Below the pieces are notes generated by a model. That model saw only the letters and a list, made by a program, of their open reading frames with translations, made no database searches and was not told the origin of the DNA. Shown piece after piece: positions 1 to 5,966 of a stretch of 6,142 nt of DNA; position 1 is the first letter of the stretch, and every line of letters starts with the position of its first letter. Source of the DNA: Candidatus Kuenenia stuttgartensis (lineage in GTDB: Bacteria > Planctomycetota > Planctomycetia > Pirellulales > UBA1268); the NCBI GenBank assembly GCA_945876515.1, contig CAMCPF010000192.1, positions 1-6,142 of the forward strand. The letters run 5' to 3'. The position numbers were made by a program, and so were the translations under genes.

Positions 1-638
1 GCGAGGGTGTCGTCGAGCGCGGCCTGGGGCGCGAGTGGGTAGCCCGCCGCGAACACGTGGCAGGTGTCGAGGCACACGCCCACCCGCCTGGCGAGGCCGG
101 GCCGGGCATCGATCACGGCGAGCATCTCGCCGATCTCCTCGAAACTCGCCCCGAGGCACGAGCCCTGGCCCGCCGTGGTCTCGATCAGGATTCCGGCCTC
201 GAGGCCGGCGGTCTTGGCGAGGGCGTCGGCGATGCCCGTCGCGGCCCGCTTCACGGCCCGGGCCACGGGCTGCTCGCCGGCCGCACCGGGATGCGCCACC
301 ACCCAAGGGATGCCGAGCAGTTCGGCCCGCTCGAGTTCCTCGACCAGGCCGGCGATCGACTTCCTCCGCAGCGTCGCGTCGGCCGCGGCGGGATTGATCA
401 AGTAGGAGTCATGGGCCACCACCAGCCGCAGGCCCGCCGCCTTCACTGCCGCGCGAAAGGCGGCCGCATCGGCCGGCTCGATCGGTGTGGTCTTCCATTG
501 GTTGATGTTGCGAGTGAAGACCTGCAGGCATTCGCAGCCGGTCTCGACGGCCCGCTCGACGGCCCGGGCATAGCCGCCGGCGATGGATTGATGGGCGCCG
601 AAGGGGGCGGCCGTGGGGCGGCGGCGGAGGGCAGGCAT
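1..638 (-). CDS. nfo: Endonuclease IV (deoxyribonuclease IV, AP endonuclease), 3' end cut by the window edge
   Basis: Endonuclease IV cuts DNA 5' of abasic sites and removes 3'-blocking groups during base excision repair in the cytoplasm, using a trinuclear zinc centre in a TIM barrel. Translating the minus strand from ATG at 638 gives 212 codons without a stop before the left edge; E. coli Nfo has 285 residues, so about a quarter is missing. Visible family motifs in order are GAHQSIAGG (residues 14-22), VVAHDSYLIN (73-82), VVAHPG (113-118), LIETTAGQGS (151-160) and CLDTCHVFAAGY (189-200). From family knowledge the zinc ligands should be His76, His116, Glu153, Asp191 and His194; the remaining ligands (His, Asp-x-His, Glu) lie in the missing part. 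A GGAG ribosome binding site lies 6 nt before the ATG. The gene is transcribed divergently from the membrane protein gene at 799. The family assignment is firm; that the gene is intact beyond the edge is assumed. Confidence 0.95.
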   Translation of the reverse strand, partial: MPALRRRPTAAPFGAHQSIAGGYARAVERAVETGCECLQVFTRNINQWKTTPIEPADAAAFRAAVKAAGLRLVVAHDSYLINPAAADATLRRKSIAGLVEELERAELLGIPWVVAHPGAAGEQPVARAVKRAATGIADALAKTAGLEAGILIETTAGQGSCLGASFEEIGEMLAVIDARPGLARRVGVCLDTCHVFAAGYPLAPQAALDDTL

Positions 639-696
639 GCGGTGCTCCGGGCAAAAAACGGGAGTGGAGGGCGGCGGTGAGCCGGGTGGGACCGCT

Positions 697-719
697 GGTG
701 AAACCGTCACACTTTCACC
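697..719. repeat. Inverted repeat GGTGAAA-N9-TTTCACC, candidate operator
   Basis: The arms 697-703 (GGTGAAA) and 713-719 (TTTCACC) are perfect 7-bp reverse complements separated by 9 nt. The repeat is 58 bp upstream of the nfo start and 79 bp upstream of the membrane protein start. The geometry fits a dimeric repressor site; a hairpin in a leader RNA is also possible. No T-run follows on either strand, so it is not a typical intrinsic terminator. The regulatory role is inferred from symmetry and position only. Confidence 0.35.
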
Positions 720-741
720 TTCCCCCCGCCAGCCGTAAACT

Positions 742-751
742 CCGTTAACGG
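742..751. repeat. Perfect 10-bp palindrome CCGTTAACGG, candidate operator
   Basis: The palindrome CCGTTAACGG is bordered by an A-run on the left (737-739) and a T-run on the right (752-755), so the dyad extends with mismatches to about 19 bp. It sits in the AT-richer part of the divergent promoter region, 47 bp before the start at 799. A protein-binding site is plausible; chance occurrence of a 10-bp palindrome cannot be excluded. Confidence 0.3.
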
Positions 752-798
752 TTTTCGGCCACCTCGCTCGATCCCGTCTCCCCGAGGGAATCCAGTCC

Positions 799-1308
799 AT
801 GGGCAATCTGCTGCTCGTCGTTTCGGTCGCAGCCGTGGCCGTGGTCGCTCTGCTCGGCGTGTTCCTGGCAGTTCGGCCTCTGCGGCAGGCACGGGCGGCC
901 GAACGACTGGCCCGGGCCCGCCGGGACTTCCACCGCCAGCGGGAGCCGCTGGAGGCGAAGTTCATCGAGCGGGCGGCGGCCAGTGGAAAGCCCCGCGGGC
1001 TGCGGTGGCTCGACGTCGAGTTCGACGATGACGTGGTCTACGCCCGGGATCGCCGCCGGGGCCAGTTGAAGGCGCTGGTGGCGATCGAGGTCAGCTTCGA
1101 GGCCGTCGAGGGAACAGCCATGGACGAGGAGGACCAGGCCGAAGCTGTCGGCAGGGTACGGGCCGCCACGGCGGAGTTCGTCCACGATGGCACGCGCTGG
1201 CAGACCAATGGTCGCGTGTACTTCAACCTGGCGCCCTCGGCCACCGTGAAGTATCTCTCGAGCGATCTGGAGATGGTCGCCGAGGAGCACGCCATCCCGC
1301 GGGGGTGA
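799..1308 (+). CDS. Small single-pass membrane protein of unknown function
   Basis: This 169-residue protein opens with one hydrophobic helix (residues about 4-24) followed by an Arg-rich stretch (RPLRQARAAERLARARR, 26-42). By the positive-inside rule the bulk of the protein would then face the cytoplasm, with the helix as an uncleaved anchor. Residues 28-62 look helical. Residues 65-145 look like a compact alpha/beta domain containing GKPRGLRW (63-70), an acidic DVEFDDD patch (72-78) and a GRVYFNL segment (138-144). I recognise no enzyme motif, and there is no Cys in the protein. GAGGGA at 784-789 lies 9 nt before the ATG and supports this start. The pattern (anchor, short coiled region, conserved-looking aromatic and Gly positions) resembles hypothetical proteins I associate with planctomycetes, but no function can be assigned. 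It converges on the lipoprotein gene, leaving 23 bp between stops. Confidence 0.85.
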   Translation: MGNLLLVVSVAAVAVVALLGVFLAVRPLRQARAAERLARARRDFHRQREPLEAKFIERAAASGKPRGLRWLDVEFDDDVVYARDRRRGQLKALVAIEVSFEAVEGTAMDEEDQAEAVGRVRAATAEFVHDGTRWQTNGRVYFNLAPSATVKYLSSDLEMVAEEHAIPRG

Positions 1309-1331
1309 GGGTGGGACCGCAACCCACGGGC

Positions 1332-1790
1332 TCAGTGCGTGAGGTGGAGGTCGTGGTTGCCACCGCCGACCGTCACCTCGACCTCGAGCGGCGAGGTGGC
1401 CAGCGTGCCGAACTTCGCCCCGATCGGGCGATTGGTGAGCGTCTTGAGAAAGGCCTGCATCCGTCGCTGGCCCTCGACGCTCTGCTCGCGGGCGTCGTCG
1501 GGCGTGGGGGCGTCGGCAACGGTCACCTTGTGCTTGCCGAGGCAGGCGCCGTCGCCCAAAGGGCAGGCGAGCGCGTAGCGGCCGCCCGCGTCGGTCACGC
1601 CCTCGGCGATCAGCTCGCCGCCGAAGCCCTCGAACAAGGGATAGAAGGTGACCACCGCACTTGGCACCGGCTGGCCGTCGATCGTGACGATTCCGGTGAC
1701 GGCCACCCGGGCGGGCGGTTCGGGCTTGCCGCAGCCGGTGGCCATGAGCGCGATCCCAGCGAGCAGGAGCCGGGAGAGGAGCTTCATCAT
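1332..1790 (-). CDS. Small lipoprotein with carboxypeptidase-regulatory-like (transthyretin-like) domain
   Basis: The protein has 152 residues from the first of two adjacent ATGs. It starts with a lipoprotein-type signal: KLLSR, a hydrophobic core (about 8-17) and ATGC, with Cys20 as the likely lipidated residue. The second ATG at 1787 would only shorten the signal by one. A short GKPEPP linker leads into a beta-sandwich of the carboxypeptidase-regulatory type: VTGIVTIDGQPVPSAVVTFYP (31-51, split here only as a guide), GVTDAGGRY (64-72) and GKHKVTV (85-91). The C-terminal KFGTLATSPLEVEV (126-139) plus a Gly-Asn-containing strand is the usual ending of planctomycete members. Cys76 and Cys83 could form a disulfide in a loop. 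The start codon overlaps the stop of the DUF1559 gene (ATGA), which argues for translational coupling. The lipoprotein is presumably anchored in the envelope; its partner and function are unknown. Confidence 0.88.
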   Translation of the reverse strand: MMKLLSRLLLAGIALMATGCGKPEPPARVAVTGIVTIDGQPVPSAVVTFYPLFEGFGGELIAEGVTDAGGRYALACPLGDGACLGKHKVTVADAPTPDDAREQSVEGQRRMQAFLKTLTNRPIGAKFGTLATSPLEVEVTVGGGNHDLHLTH

Positions 1791-2776
1791 TCGAGCGGCA
1801 CCCCGATGACCTGGCCGTCGTTGGGGCGACAAAGCAGTTGAAACAGGGATAGCGAAGCGGTGCTGTTGAGCGCCAATTGCCGCACCGACCCGTCGCACCA
1901 GACGAAAAACGCACCGTCGCCATGGCCGCTGCCGAAGGCATTCAGCCGCTTGTCCTGCTCTGTCTGGCTCGTGGTCGCCATCATGTAGTTGATCGGCACG
2001 AATGAGCTGCAGATCACGTCCTGAATGGCCATGTATCGCGACCACGCCCAGCCTCGCCGCGTGTGCAGGGTCTGCTGGCCGGCGGAATCCACCCACTTGG
2101 GCTCGAACGAATGTCGCTCGCCGACCATGATCGTCTTGGTCGCGCCGTCGGAGATGTTCCTGATCTTGGTCGCGGAGTTGATCTGGAACACGCCGTCGAA
2201 GCCCTTGCCCGGCCGCACGTCGCCGATGAACCAGGAAAAGGTGCCGCCGTTCGCGAAGTAGCTGTTGATGCCGTAGTAGTAGCTGTTGTACTGGATGGGA
2301 TTCTTGGGGACGTAGTCGCTGGGGCAGACGAACTGCGGGATCGTCTTGGCGGCGATACTGTTTGGCCCTTGGGAGTTGGCGTAGCAGCCCTGGGAGATGT
2401 CTCGCAGGTTGAGCTTCGAGTGGATGCCGGTGAGCTCGGAATAGGGCATCGACTGGATCAACCAGTTGGAGATCTCACCGCGGACGGGCGGCTCGCCGGC
2501 CAGTTTGAACGTGTAGGCGGGATTCGAGGTCCAGAGGCCGGCGCTGCCGTTCTGCACGGGCAGGTTCATGCCCGCGGGCAGCCGTTTCCTGGTGCTGTCG
2601 TGGACGAGCAGTGCCAGCCCGATCTGCCGGAGGTTGTTCATGCACTGGACGCGGCGGGCGGCCTCTCGAGCCGATTGGATCGCCGGCAGCAGAAGTGCGA
2701 TCAACACCGCGATGATCGCGATCACGACGAGCAACTCGACGAGCGTAAACCCGCTGCATCTCTGCCGGCGTGTCAT
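1787..2776 (-). CDS. DUF1559 family pseudopilin-like protein with prepilin N-terminus and H-X9-DG motif
   Basis: This 329-residue protein begins with a class III (type IV prepilin) signal: MTRRQRCSG followed by FTLVELLVVIAIIAVLIALL. Cleavage is expected after Gly9, with Glu14 at position +5 of the mature protein. The hydrophobic helix runs to Pro31 and is followed by the usual AREAARRVQCMNNLRQIGLA segment (37-56). The DUF1559 body contains FVCPSD (149-154) and ISDGATKTIMVGE (208-220). The C-terminal region has His285, nine residues, then Asp295-Gly296, which is the H-X9-DG motif associated with prepilin-processed planctomycete proteins. AGGA lies 9-10 nt before the ATG. It is the first gene of a two-gene operon whose second gene starts within this gene's stop codon. 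Family knowledge suggests processing by a prepilin peptidase and display in the envelope; the molecular role of DUF1559 proteins is not established. Confidence 0.97.
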   Translation of the reverse strand: MTRRQRCSGFTLVELLVVIAIIAVLIALLLPAIQSAREAARRVQCMNNLRQIGLALLVHDSTRKRLPAGMNLPVQNGSAGLWTSNPAYTFKLAGEPPVRGEISNWLIQSMPYSELTGIHSKLNLRDISQGCYANSQGPNSIAAKTIPQFVCPSDYVPKNPIQYNSYYYGINSYFANGGTFSWFIGDVRPGKGFDGVFQINSATKIRNISDGATKTIMVGERHSFEPKWVDSAGQQTLHTRRGWAWSRYMAIQDVICSSFVPINYMMATTSQTEQDKRLNAFGSGHGDGAFFVWCDGSVRQLALNSTASLSLFQLLCRPNDGQVIGVPLE

Positions 2777-2892
2777 GGGGTCAGTTCCTGGGCGGGGGCC
2801 GGAGCGTCGGTAGACAATCCCGAGCCACTGCCCGGGACGTTCCCGCCGCCGGCAACTCTAACGGACGACCGCCTTTTTTTCGCCCCTTGCCG

Positions 2893-2930
2893 GGCCTGCC
2901 GAGTGTGAGAGTTTTGTGAGGGAGCAGGCC
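2893..2930. repeat. Inverted repeat GGCCTGC-N24-GCAGGCC enclosing two TGTGAG direct repeats
   Basis: Outer arms 2893-2899 and 2924-2930 are perfect 7-bp reverse complements. Inside the spacer the hexamer TGTGAG occurs at 2904-2909 and 2915-2920, exactly 11 bp apart, about one helical turn. Tandem half-sites at this spacing are typical of OmpR/PhoB-type response regulator boxes, though the sequence itself matches no site I recognise. A binding site for a regulator of one or both divergent genes is a guess from position and geometry. Confidence 0.3.
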
Positions 2931-2996
2931 TGGCTTTGGGCAAGTCGGGCCATGGTTTCGGGTTGGGGCTTCAATGCCGGCCTGAGGCACGGGAAG

Positions 2997-3010
2997 GGTC
3001 GATAACGACC
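2997..3010 (+). promoter_or_regulatory. Short leader hairpin GGTCG-ATAA-CGACC before the hydrolase ribosome binding site
   Basis: A perfect 5-bp stem with a 4-nt loop (2997-3001, 3006-3010) ends immediately before a run of seven G (3011-3017), which is the only possible ribosome binding sequence for the ATG at 3022. In RNA it could position or partly occlude that site; in DNA it is a 14-bp dyad that could bind protein. The stem is short, so chance is possible. Confidence 0.3.
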
Positions 3011-3021
3011 GGGGGGGTTCG

Positions 3022-4746
3022 ATGAATCGTTGGCTGATGAACCGGCTGTGGCTCGTGCTCGTCGGCGCCTGCACGGCGGCGGAGGCAGCGTCGCTGCCAC
3101 CCGCTCCGCCGGAGGAGCCGCTGCCGGCGGCGCAGCGTTCGCTGCGGAAGGCGGAGGAGTATCTCGGCGCCTCCTGCGAGATGCTCCGCGACGGGCGACG
3201 CTACGCGATGGATGGCTACTACGTGGCCTGCCAGGAGGCGTGGAATGCCGTCCAGACCTGCCCCGAATCGCCCGAGGTGCTCTGCCGGGCGAGCGAGCTT
3301 TACGCCGACGCCCTGGCCGGGTTTCTCGAGGCCGCCACGCGGCACGGCCGGATCTGCGACGGGGGCGCGTGGGTGGGGCCGCCGGGGCGGCTGGTGAAGG
3401 TGCCGCTCGTGCCCAAGGCGCTTGCGCTCCCACCGGAAGCGATCGCCTCGATCGAGCCCCAGGCCCAGAACCGCGACAAGCGGATTGCCCGACGGCATCT
3501 GCGGGACGGCTTCGGGCTGCCGGTGGTCGTACGGGTGGATCCGCGACGGCTCGGCGGCCCTGACGAGCGGTTCGCCCCCGACCGGCAGTCGCTCGCCGCC
3601 ACGGCCGTGCTCCGCTTCGACATGCCGGGGGGCGAGAACGCGGTGGAGAAGTTCGCCGGCCCGGTGTATCGCGACCACGCCGCGGCCGTCCTCGACCTGG
3701 CGAATCCCGTCGAGATCGCCGCGGTGAAGATCGGCCCGGCCCGGCCCCACCTGGCGGCCGACCTCTCGGCCCCGCTGCTCGACATGCTCGCCGGTACGCC
3801 CCGCACCGGGATCGAGGGCTTCTTCCAGCCGTTCGGGCTCACCGACACCCGGCCGCGGCTCGAGTTTCTGGAGCCGCACCAGCCGGGACGGATTCCGGTC
3901 GTCTTCATCCACGGCCTGGCGAGCGACGAGGGCACGTGGTTCGACCTGGTCAACGAGCTGCGGGCCTGGCCCGAGTTTCATCGCTGCTACGAGCCCTGGG
4001 TGTTTCACTATCCCACCGGCTCGTCGTTTCTTCAGGCGGCGGCCAACCTGCGACGGGAGCTGACCGAGGCGATCGCGGCCCTCGATCCCCAGGGTCGTGA
4101 TCCGGCCCTCCAGAAGCTCGTGCTCGTGGGGCACAGCATGGGCGGCCTGCACGCCAAGATGATGGTGGTCGATTCCGGCACCGCGATCTGGGACTCGATC
4201 GCGACGGTGCCCTTCGATCAGCTGCGGCTGCCCGCCCCATCACGCGCCATCGTAGAGAGGCTCGCCTTCTTCAAGCCGCTGCCCTTCGTGAAGCGGGTGG
4301 TGTTCATCGCCACGCCCCACAAGGGCTCGGTGCTGGCGTCGCTGGGCGTGGGCCGGCTGGCCTCGCTGGCGGTCCGTGAGCCGGCCGACATCGGCGCGAT
4401 CCGCGAGCAGGCAGTGGCCATGAATCCCGGGGCGCTGAGGCCCGAGTATGCCCGGCGGGTGCCGACGACGGTGGATCTTCTCCGGCCCAGTTCGCCGACG
4501 CTCCAGTCGCTCGAGAGGCTGCGGCCGGCCTGCTGGGTGGGCGCGCACTCGATCGTCGGCGACATCCATCCGTCGCTGACCGGCGGCCGCGACGACTGCG
4601 TGGTGGCGGTTGAGAGCGCCCACACGCCCTACGCCATCAGCGAGATCTGCGTGCCCGCCAAGCACACGAAGGTGCACCACCATCCGCTGGCGGTGGCCGA
4701 ACTGCAGCGGATCCTGCGGCAACACCTCGCGGAGTTCGGGCGATAG
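3022..4746 (+). CDS. Exported alpha/beta-hydrolase, esterase/lipase family
   Basis: The 574-residue product has an N-terminal export signal: charged MNRWLMNR, hydrophobic LWLVLVGACTAAEAA, then SLPPAPPEEP. Cleavage near residues 22-23 is likely. A lipobox reading (VGAC, Cys17) is possible but the adjacent Arg8 makes it a poor fit. Residues about 35-115 look helical and carry Cys52, 70, 80, 88 and 112. Residues about 165-285 look beta-rich and end in FLEPHQPGRIPVVFIHG. The catalytic alpha/beta-hydrolase domain (about 290-574) shows the oxyanion-hole HG (297-298), a YPTG segment (330-333), nucleophile Ser372 in GHSMGG, and ATPHKGS (430-436). The likely acid is Asp524 or Asp525 and the likely catalytic His is 548, with His552-554 as alternatives. 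This layout matches bacterial esterase/lipase family proteins that carry a long pre-domain. The substrate is unknown. The start at 3022 is preferred over ATG 3037 because only it has a purine-rich run upstream and keeps a complete signal peptide. Confidence 0.92.
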   Translation: MNRWLMNRLWLVLVGACTAAEAASLPPAPPEEPLPAAQRSLRKAEEYLGASCEMLRDGRRYAMDGYYVACQEAWNAVQTCPESPEVLCRASELYADALAGFLEAATRHGRICDGGAWVGPPGRLVKVPLVPKALALPPEAIASIEPQAQNRDKRIARRHLRDGFGLPVVVRVDPRRLGGPDERFAPDRQSLAATAVLRFDMPGGENAVEKFAGPVYRDHAAAVLDLANPVEIAAVKIGPARPHLAADLSAPLLDMLAGTPRTGIEGFFQPFGLTDTRPRLEFLEPHQPGRIPVVFIHGLASDEGTWFDLVNELRAWPEFHRCYEPWVFHYPTGSSFLQAAANLRRELTEAIAALDPQGRDPALQKLVLVGHSMGGLHAKMMVVDSGTAIWDSIATVPFDQLRLPAPSRAIVERLAFFKPLPFVKRVVFIATPHKGSVLASLGVGRLASLAVREPADIGAIREQAVAMNPGALRPEYARRVPTTVDLLRPSSPTLQSLERLRPACWVGAHSIVGDIHPSLTGGRDDCVVAVESAHTPYAISEICVPAKHTKVHHHPLAVAELQRILRQHLAEFGR

Positions 4747-4760
4747 GCGCTCGCAAGGAT

Positions 4761-4786
4761 GGGCCGATTCCGAGCCGCGACGGCCC
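4761..4786. terminator. Weak hairpin between convergent stops, possible bidirectional terminator
   Basis: GGGCCG (4761-4766) and CGGCCC (4781-4786) form a perfect 6-bp stem with a 14-nt loop. It lies between the hydrolase stop and the stop of the convergent activator gene. There is no T-run on either side, so at best it is a poor intrinsic terminator or an RNA 3'-end stabiliser. It is listed because it is the only structure in the 41-bp gap. Confidence 0.2.
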
Positions 4787-4787
4787 G

Positions 4788-5966
4788 CTACTTCGGCGTC
4801 ACTCTGCGGCCCGTCCGCCGCAGGCTCGCCTCGGGCATCGCCTCCTCGACGAGGCGGGTCATGGTGTTCAAGTGTACGCCCAGAAGCTGCGCGGCCTTGC
4901 CCTTGTGGCCGTCGGTCATGGCGAGGGCCTGGCGGACGGCGAGCTTCCGGAGTTCGTCGAGATTCACCACCGGCAGCGGCGTGTCGAGGGAGACCGGCAG
5001 GGTCGGCAGGGACACGGGAGGAGCCGGCGAGGCCGCCGCATCGGTATCGGCCGGCAGCAGCGGGGGGGCGTCGAGGGCGTAGACCCGTTCGATCACCTGG
5101 GCGAGCTGGCGGACGTTACCCGGCCAGCGGTACCGGATGAAGCGGGCGAGCGTGGCGGAGTCGGGCTGCCAGGGCTCCACGCCGAACTTGGCGGCGAAGA
5201 ACAGGCGGAAGTGGTCGACGAAGAGCGGGATGTCGGCGGCGCGGTCGCGGAGCGGCGGCACTGCCAGTTCGATCGTGTTGAGCCGGTAGAAGAGGTCCTC
5301 GCGAAACTTGCCCGCCCGCACGTCCGCCGTGAGGTCGCGGTTGGTGGCGGCGATCACCTGCACGTCCACTGGAAAAGACTCAGCCGATCCCACGGGCGTG
5401 ATCTCCCGCTGCTGGAGCACGCGGAGCAGCCGCGGCTGGAGATCGATCGGCATCTCGCCGATCTCGTCCAAGAACACGATGCCCCCCTCGGCCGCGCGGA
5501 AGATGCCGCGGGTGGGGCCGACGGCGCCTGTGAACGAGCCCTTCTCGTGGCCAAACAACTGGCTCTCGATCAGCGAGGCCGCCATCGCGCCACAGTTGAT
5601 CGCCACGAACGGCCCGTCGGCTCGCGGCCCCTGGGTGTGGAGCGCACGGGCGATCTCCTCCTTGCCGCAGCCCGTCTCGCCGGTGATGAGCACGGTCGAT
5701 TCGACCCGAGCAGCCCGGCGCAGCGTCGCCTCGAGCGTCAGCGCCGCCGGCGACTCGCCGACGAGCCGCTCCCACCGCCTGGCCGCCTGAGAGCGAAGCC
5801 GGGCGGCGAAGGGTGAGATTCCGGTGGTGCCGTTGCCGGCGGCGAGCGGGCGACTGCTCGTGGATTCACCAGGCTGGTGAATGCCGTTCCGCGGGGACAG
5901 CGCAGCCGGTGCTGCCGGGGCGGCAGCGTTGTGGAGCCATCCGTTCGCGGCCGAGTCCGATTCCAT
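4788..5966 (-). CDS. Sigma-54-dependent transcriptional activator: AAA+ domain plus Fis-type HTH, no sensor domain
   Basis: This is a bacterial enhancer-binding protein of the NtrC class, which hydrolyses ATP to open promoters bound by sigma-54 RNA polymerase. From ATG 5966 it has 392 residues. About 65 residues of Ala/Ser/Pro-rich, probably disordered sequence precede the AAA+ domain. That domain has Walker A GETGCGKE (96-103), GSFTGA (143-148; the usual GAFTGA with Ala to Ser, keeping the Phe-Thr that contacts sigma-54), Walker B IVFLDEIGEM with Asp167-Glu168, sensor I ATNRD (207-211), FREDLFYRLN (221-230) and sensor II RWPGNVRQL (280-288). A Pro-rich linker leads to a Fis-type HTH (about 337-377, KGKAAQLLGVHLNTMTRL) and a basic tail. 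No receiver, GAF or PAS domain is present. A TTG at 6005 in the same frame would add 13 residues, but it has no ribosome binding site, whereas AGGG lies 5 nt before ATG 5966. The gene converges on the hydrolase gene; its targets are unknown. Confidence 0.95.
   Translation of the reverse strand: MESDSAANGWLHNAAAPAAPAALSPRNGIHQPGESTSSRPLAAGNGTTGISPFAARLRSQAARRWERLVGESPAALTLEATLRRAARVESTVLITGETGCGKEEIARALHTQGPRADGPFVAINCGAMAASLIESQLFGHEKGSFTGAVGPTRGIFRAAEGGIVFLDEIGEMPIDLQPRLLRVLQQREITPVGSAESFPVDVQVIAATNRDLTADVRAGKFREDLFYRLNTIELAVPPLRDRAADIPLFVDHFRLFFAAKFGVEPWQPDSATLARFIRYRWPGNVRQLAQVIERVYALDAPPLLPADTDAAASPAPPVSLPTLPVSLDTPLPVVNLDELRKLAVRQALAMTDGHKGKAAQLLGVHLNTMTRLVEEAMPEASLRRTGRRVTPK

Larger units (their letters stand above)
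639..798. promoter_or_regulatory. Divergent intergenic region between nfo and the membrane protein gene
   Basis: This 160-bp gap must hold the 5' leaders, and probably the promoters, of two genes that face away from each other. It contains an AT-richer patch around 735-757 within otherwise GC-rich sequence, plus two inverted repeats listed separately. I could not pick convincing -35/-10 or -24/-12 elements on either strand. No open frame in it has any family resemblance. Confidence 0.55.
2777..3021. promoter_or_regulatory. Divergent intergenic region between the DUF1559 operon and the hydrolase gene
   Basis: This 245-bp gap separates two genes facing away from each other and should hold both promoters. 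No credible coding frame lies in it. It contains a GGCCTGC/GCAGGCC inverted repeat with internal direct repeats (2893-2930) and a small hairpin just before the hydrolase ribosome binding site (2997-3010). There is also a run of eight T at 2873-2880, which is A-rich when read toward the DUF1559 gene. I could not identify convincing -35/-10 or -24/-12 elements by eye. Confidence 0.5.

Noticed and set aside
57..680. Plus-strand open frames of 113-207 codons across the nfo region
   Set aside because: The minus-strand translation from 638 shows the full series of endonuclease IV motifs, so these are shadows.
684..1320. The 12-mer GGGTGGGACCGC at 684-695 and again at 1309-1320, flanking the membrane protein gene
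   Set aside because: In 6 kb of GC-rich sequence about one repeated 12-mer is expected by chance, and there is no other sign of a mobile unit.
1311..1327. Hairpin GTGGG-N7-CCCAC between the convergent stops at 1308 and 1332
   Set aside because: The stem is only 5 bp with no T-run on either strand, too weak to call a terminator.
745..1941. A 398-codon minus-strand open frame spanning the membrane protein gene and the lipoprotein
   Set aside because: It runs out of frame through the lipoprotein and antisense through the gene at 799-1308; both of those have signals and ribosome sites that this frame lacks.
2818..2845. TCCCG / CGGGA / TCCCG arms in the DUF1559 leader that could form alternative hairpins like an attenuator
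   Set aside because: The arms are only 5 bp of common GC-rich sequence, with no leader peptide or T-run terminator.
2063..2908. A 281-codon plus-strand open frame opposite the DUF1559 gene
   Set aside because: It is the antisense of an unmistakable DUF1559 protein and has no ribosome binding site or recognisable domain.
2924..2948. TGGC...GC patterns around 2930-2945 on both strands as possible sigma-54 promoters
   Set aside because: The distance between GG and GC is 6 or 8 nt rather than the required 10.
2971..4152. A 393-codon open frame on the minus strand opposite the hydrolase gene
   Set aside because: It is the antisense of a well-supported alpha/beta-hydrolase; its translation is Arg/Gly/Pro-rich with no family motif, as expected for high-GC shadows.
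4872..5816. A 314-codon plus-strand open frame opposite the AAA+ activator
   Set aside because: It lies wholly inside a gene with every Walker, GAFTGA-type and sensor motif; the translation is dominated by Arg, Gly, Glu and His and matches nothing.
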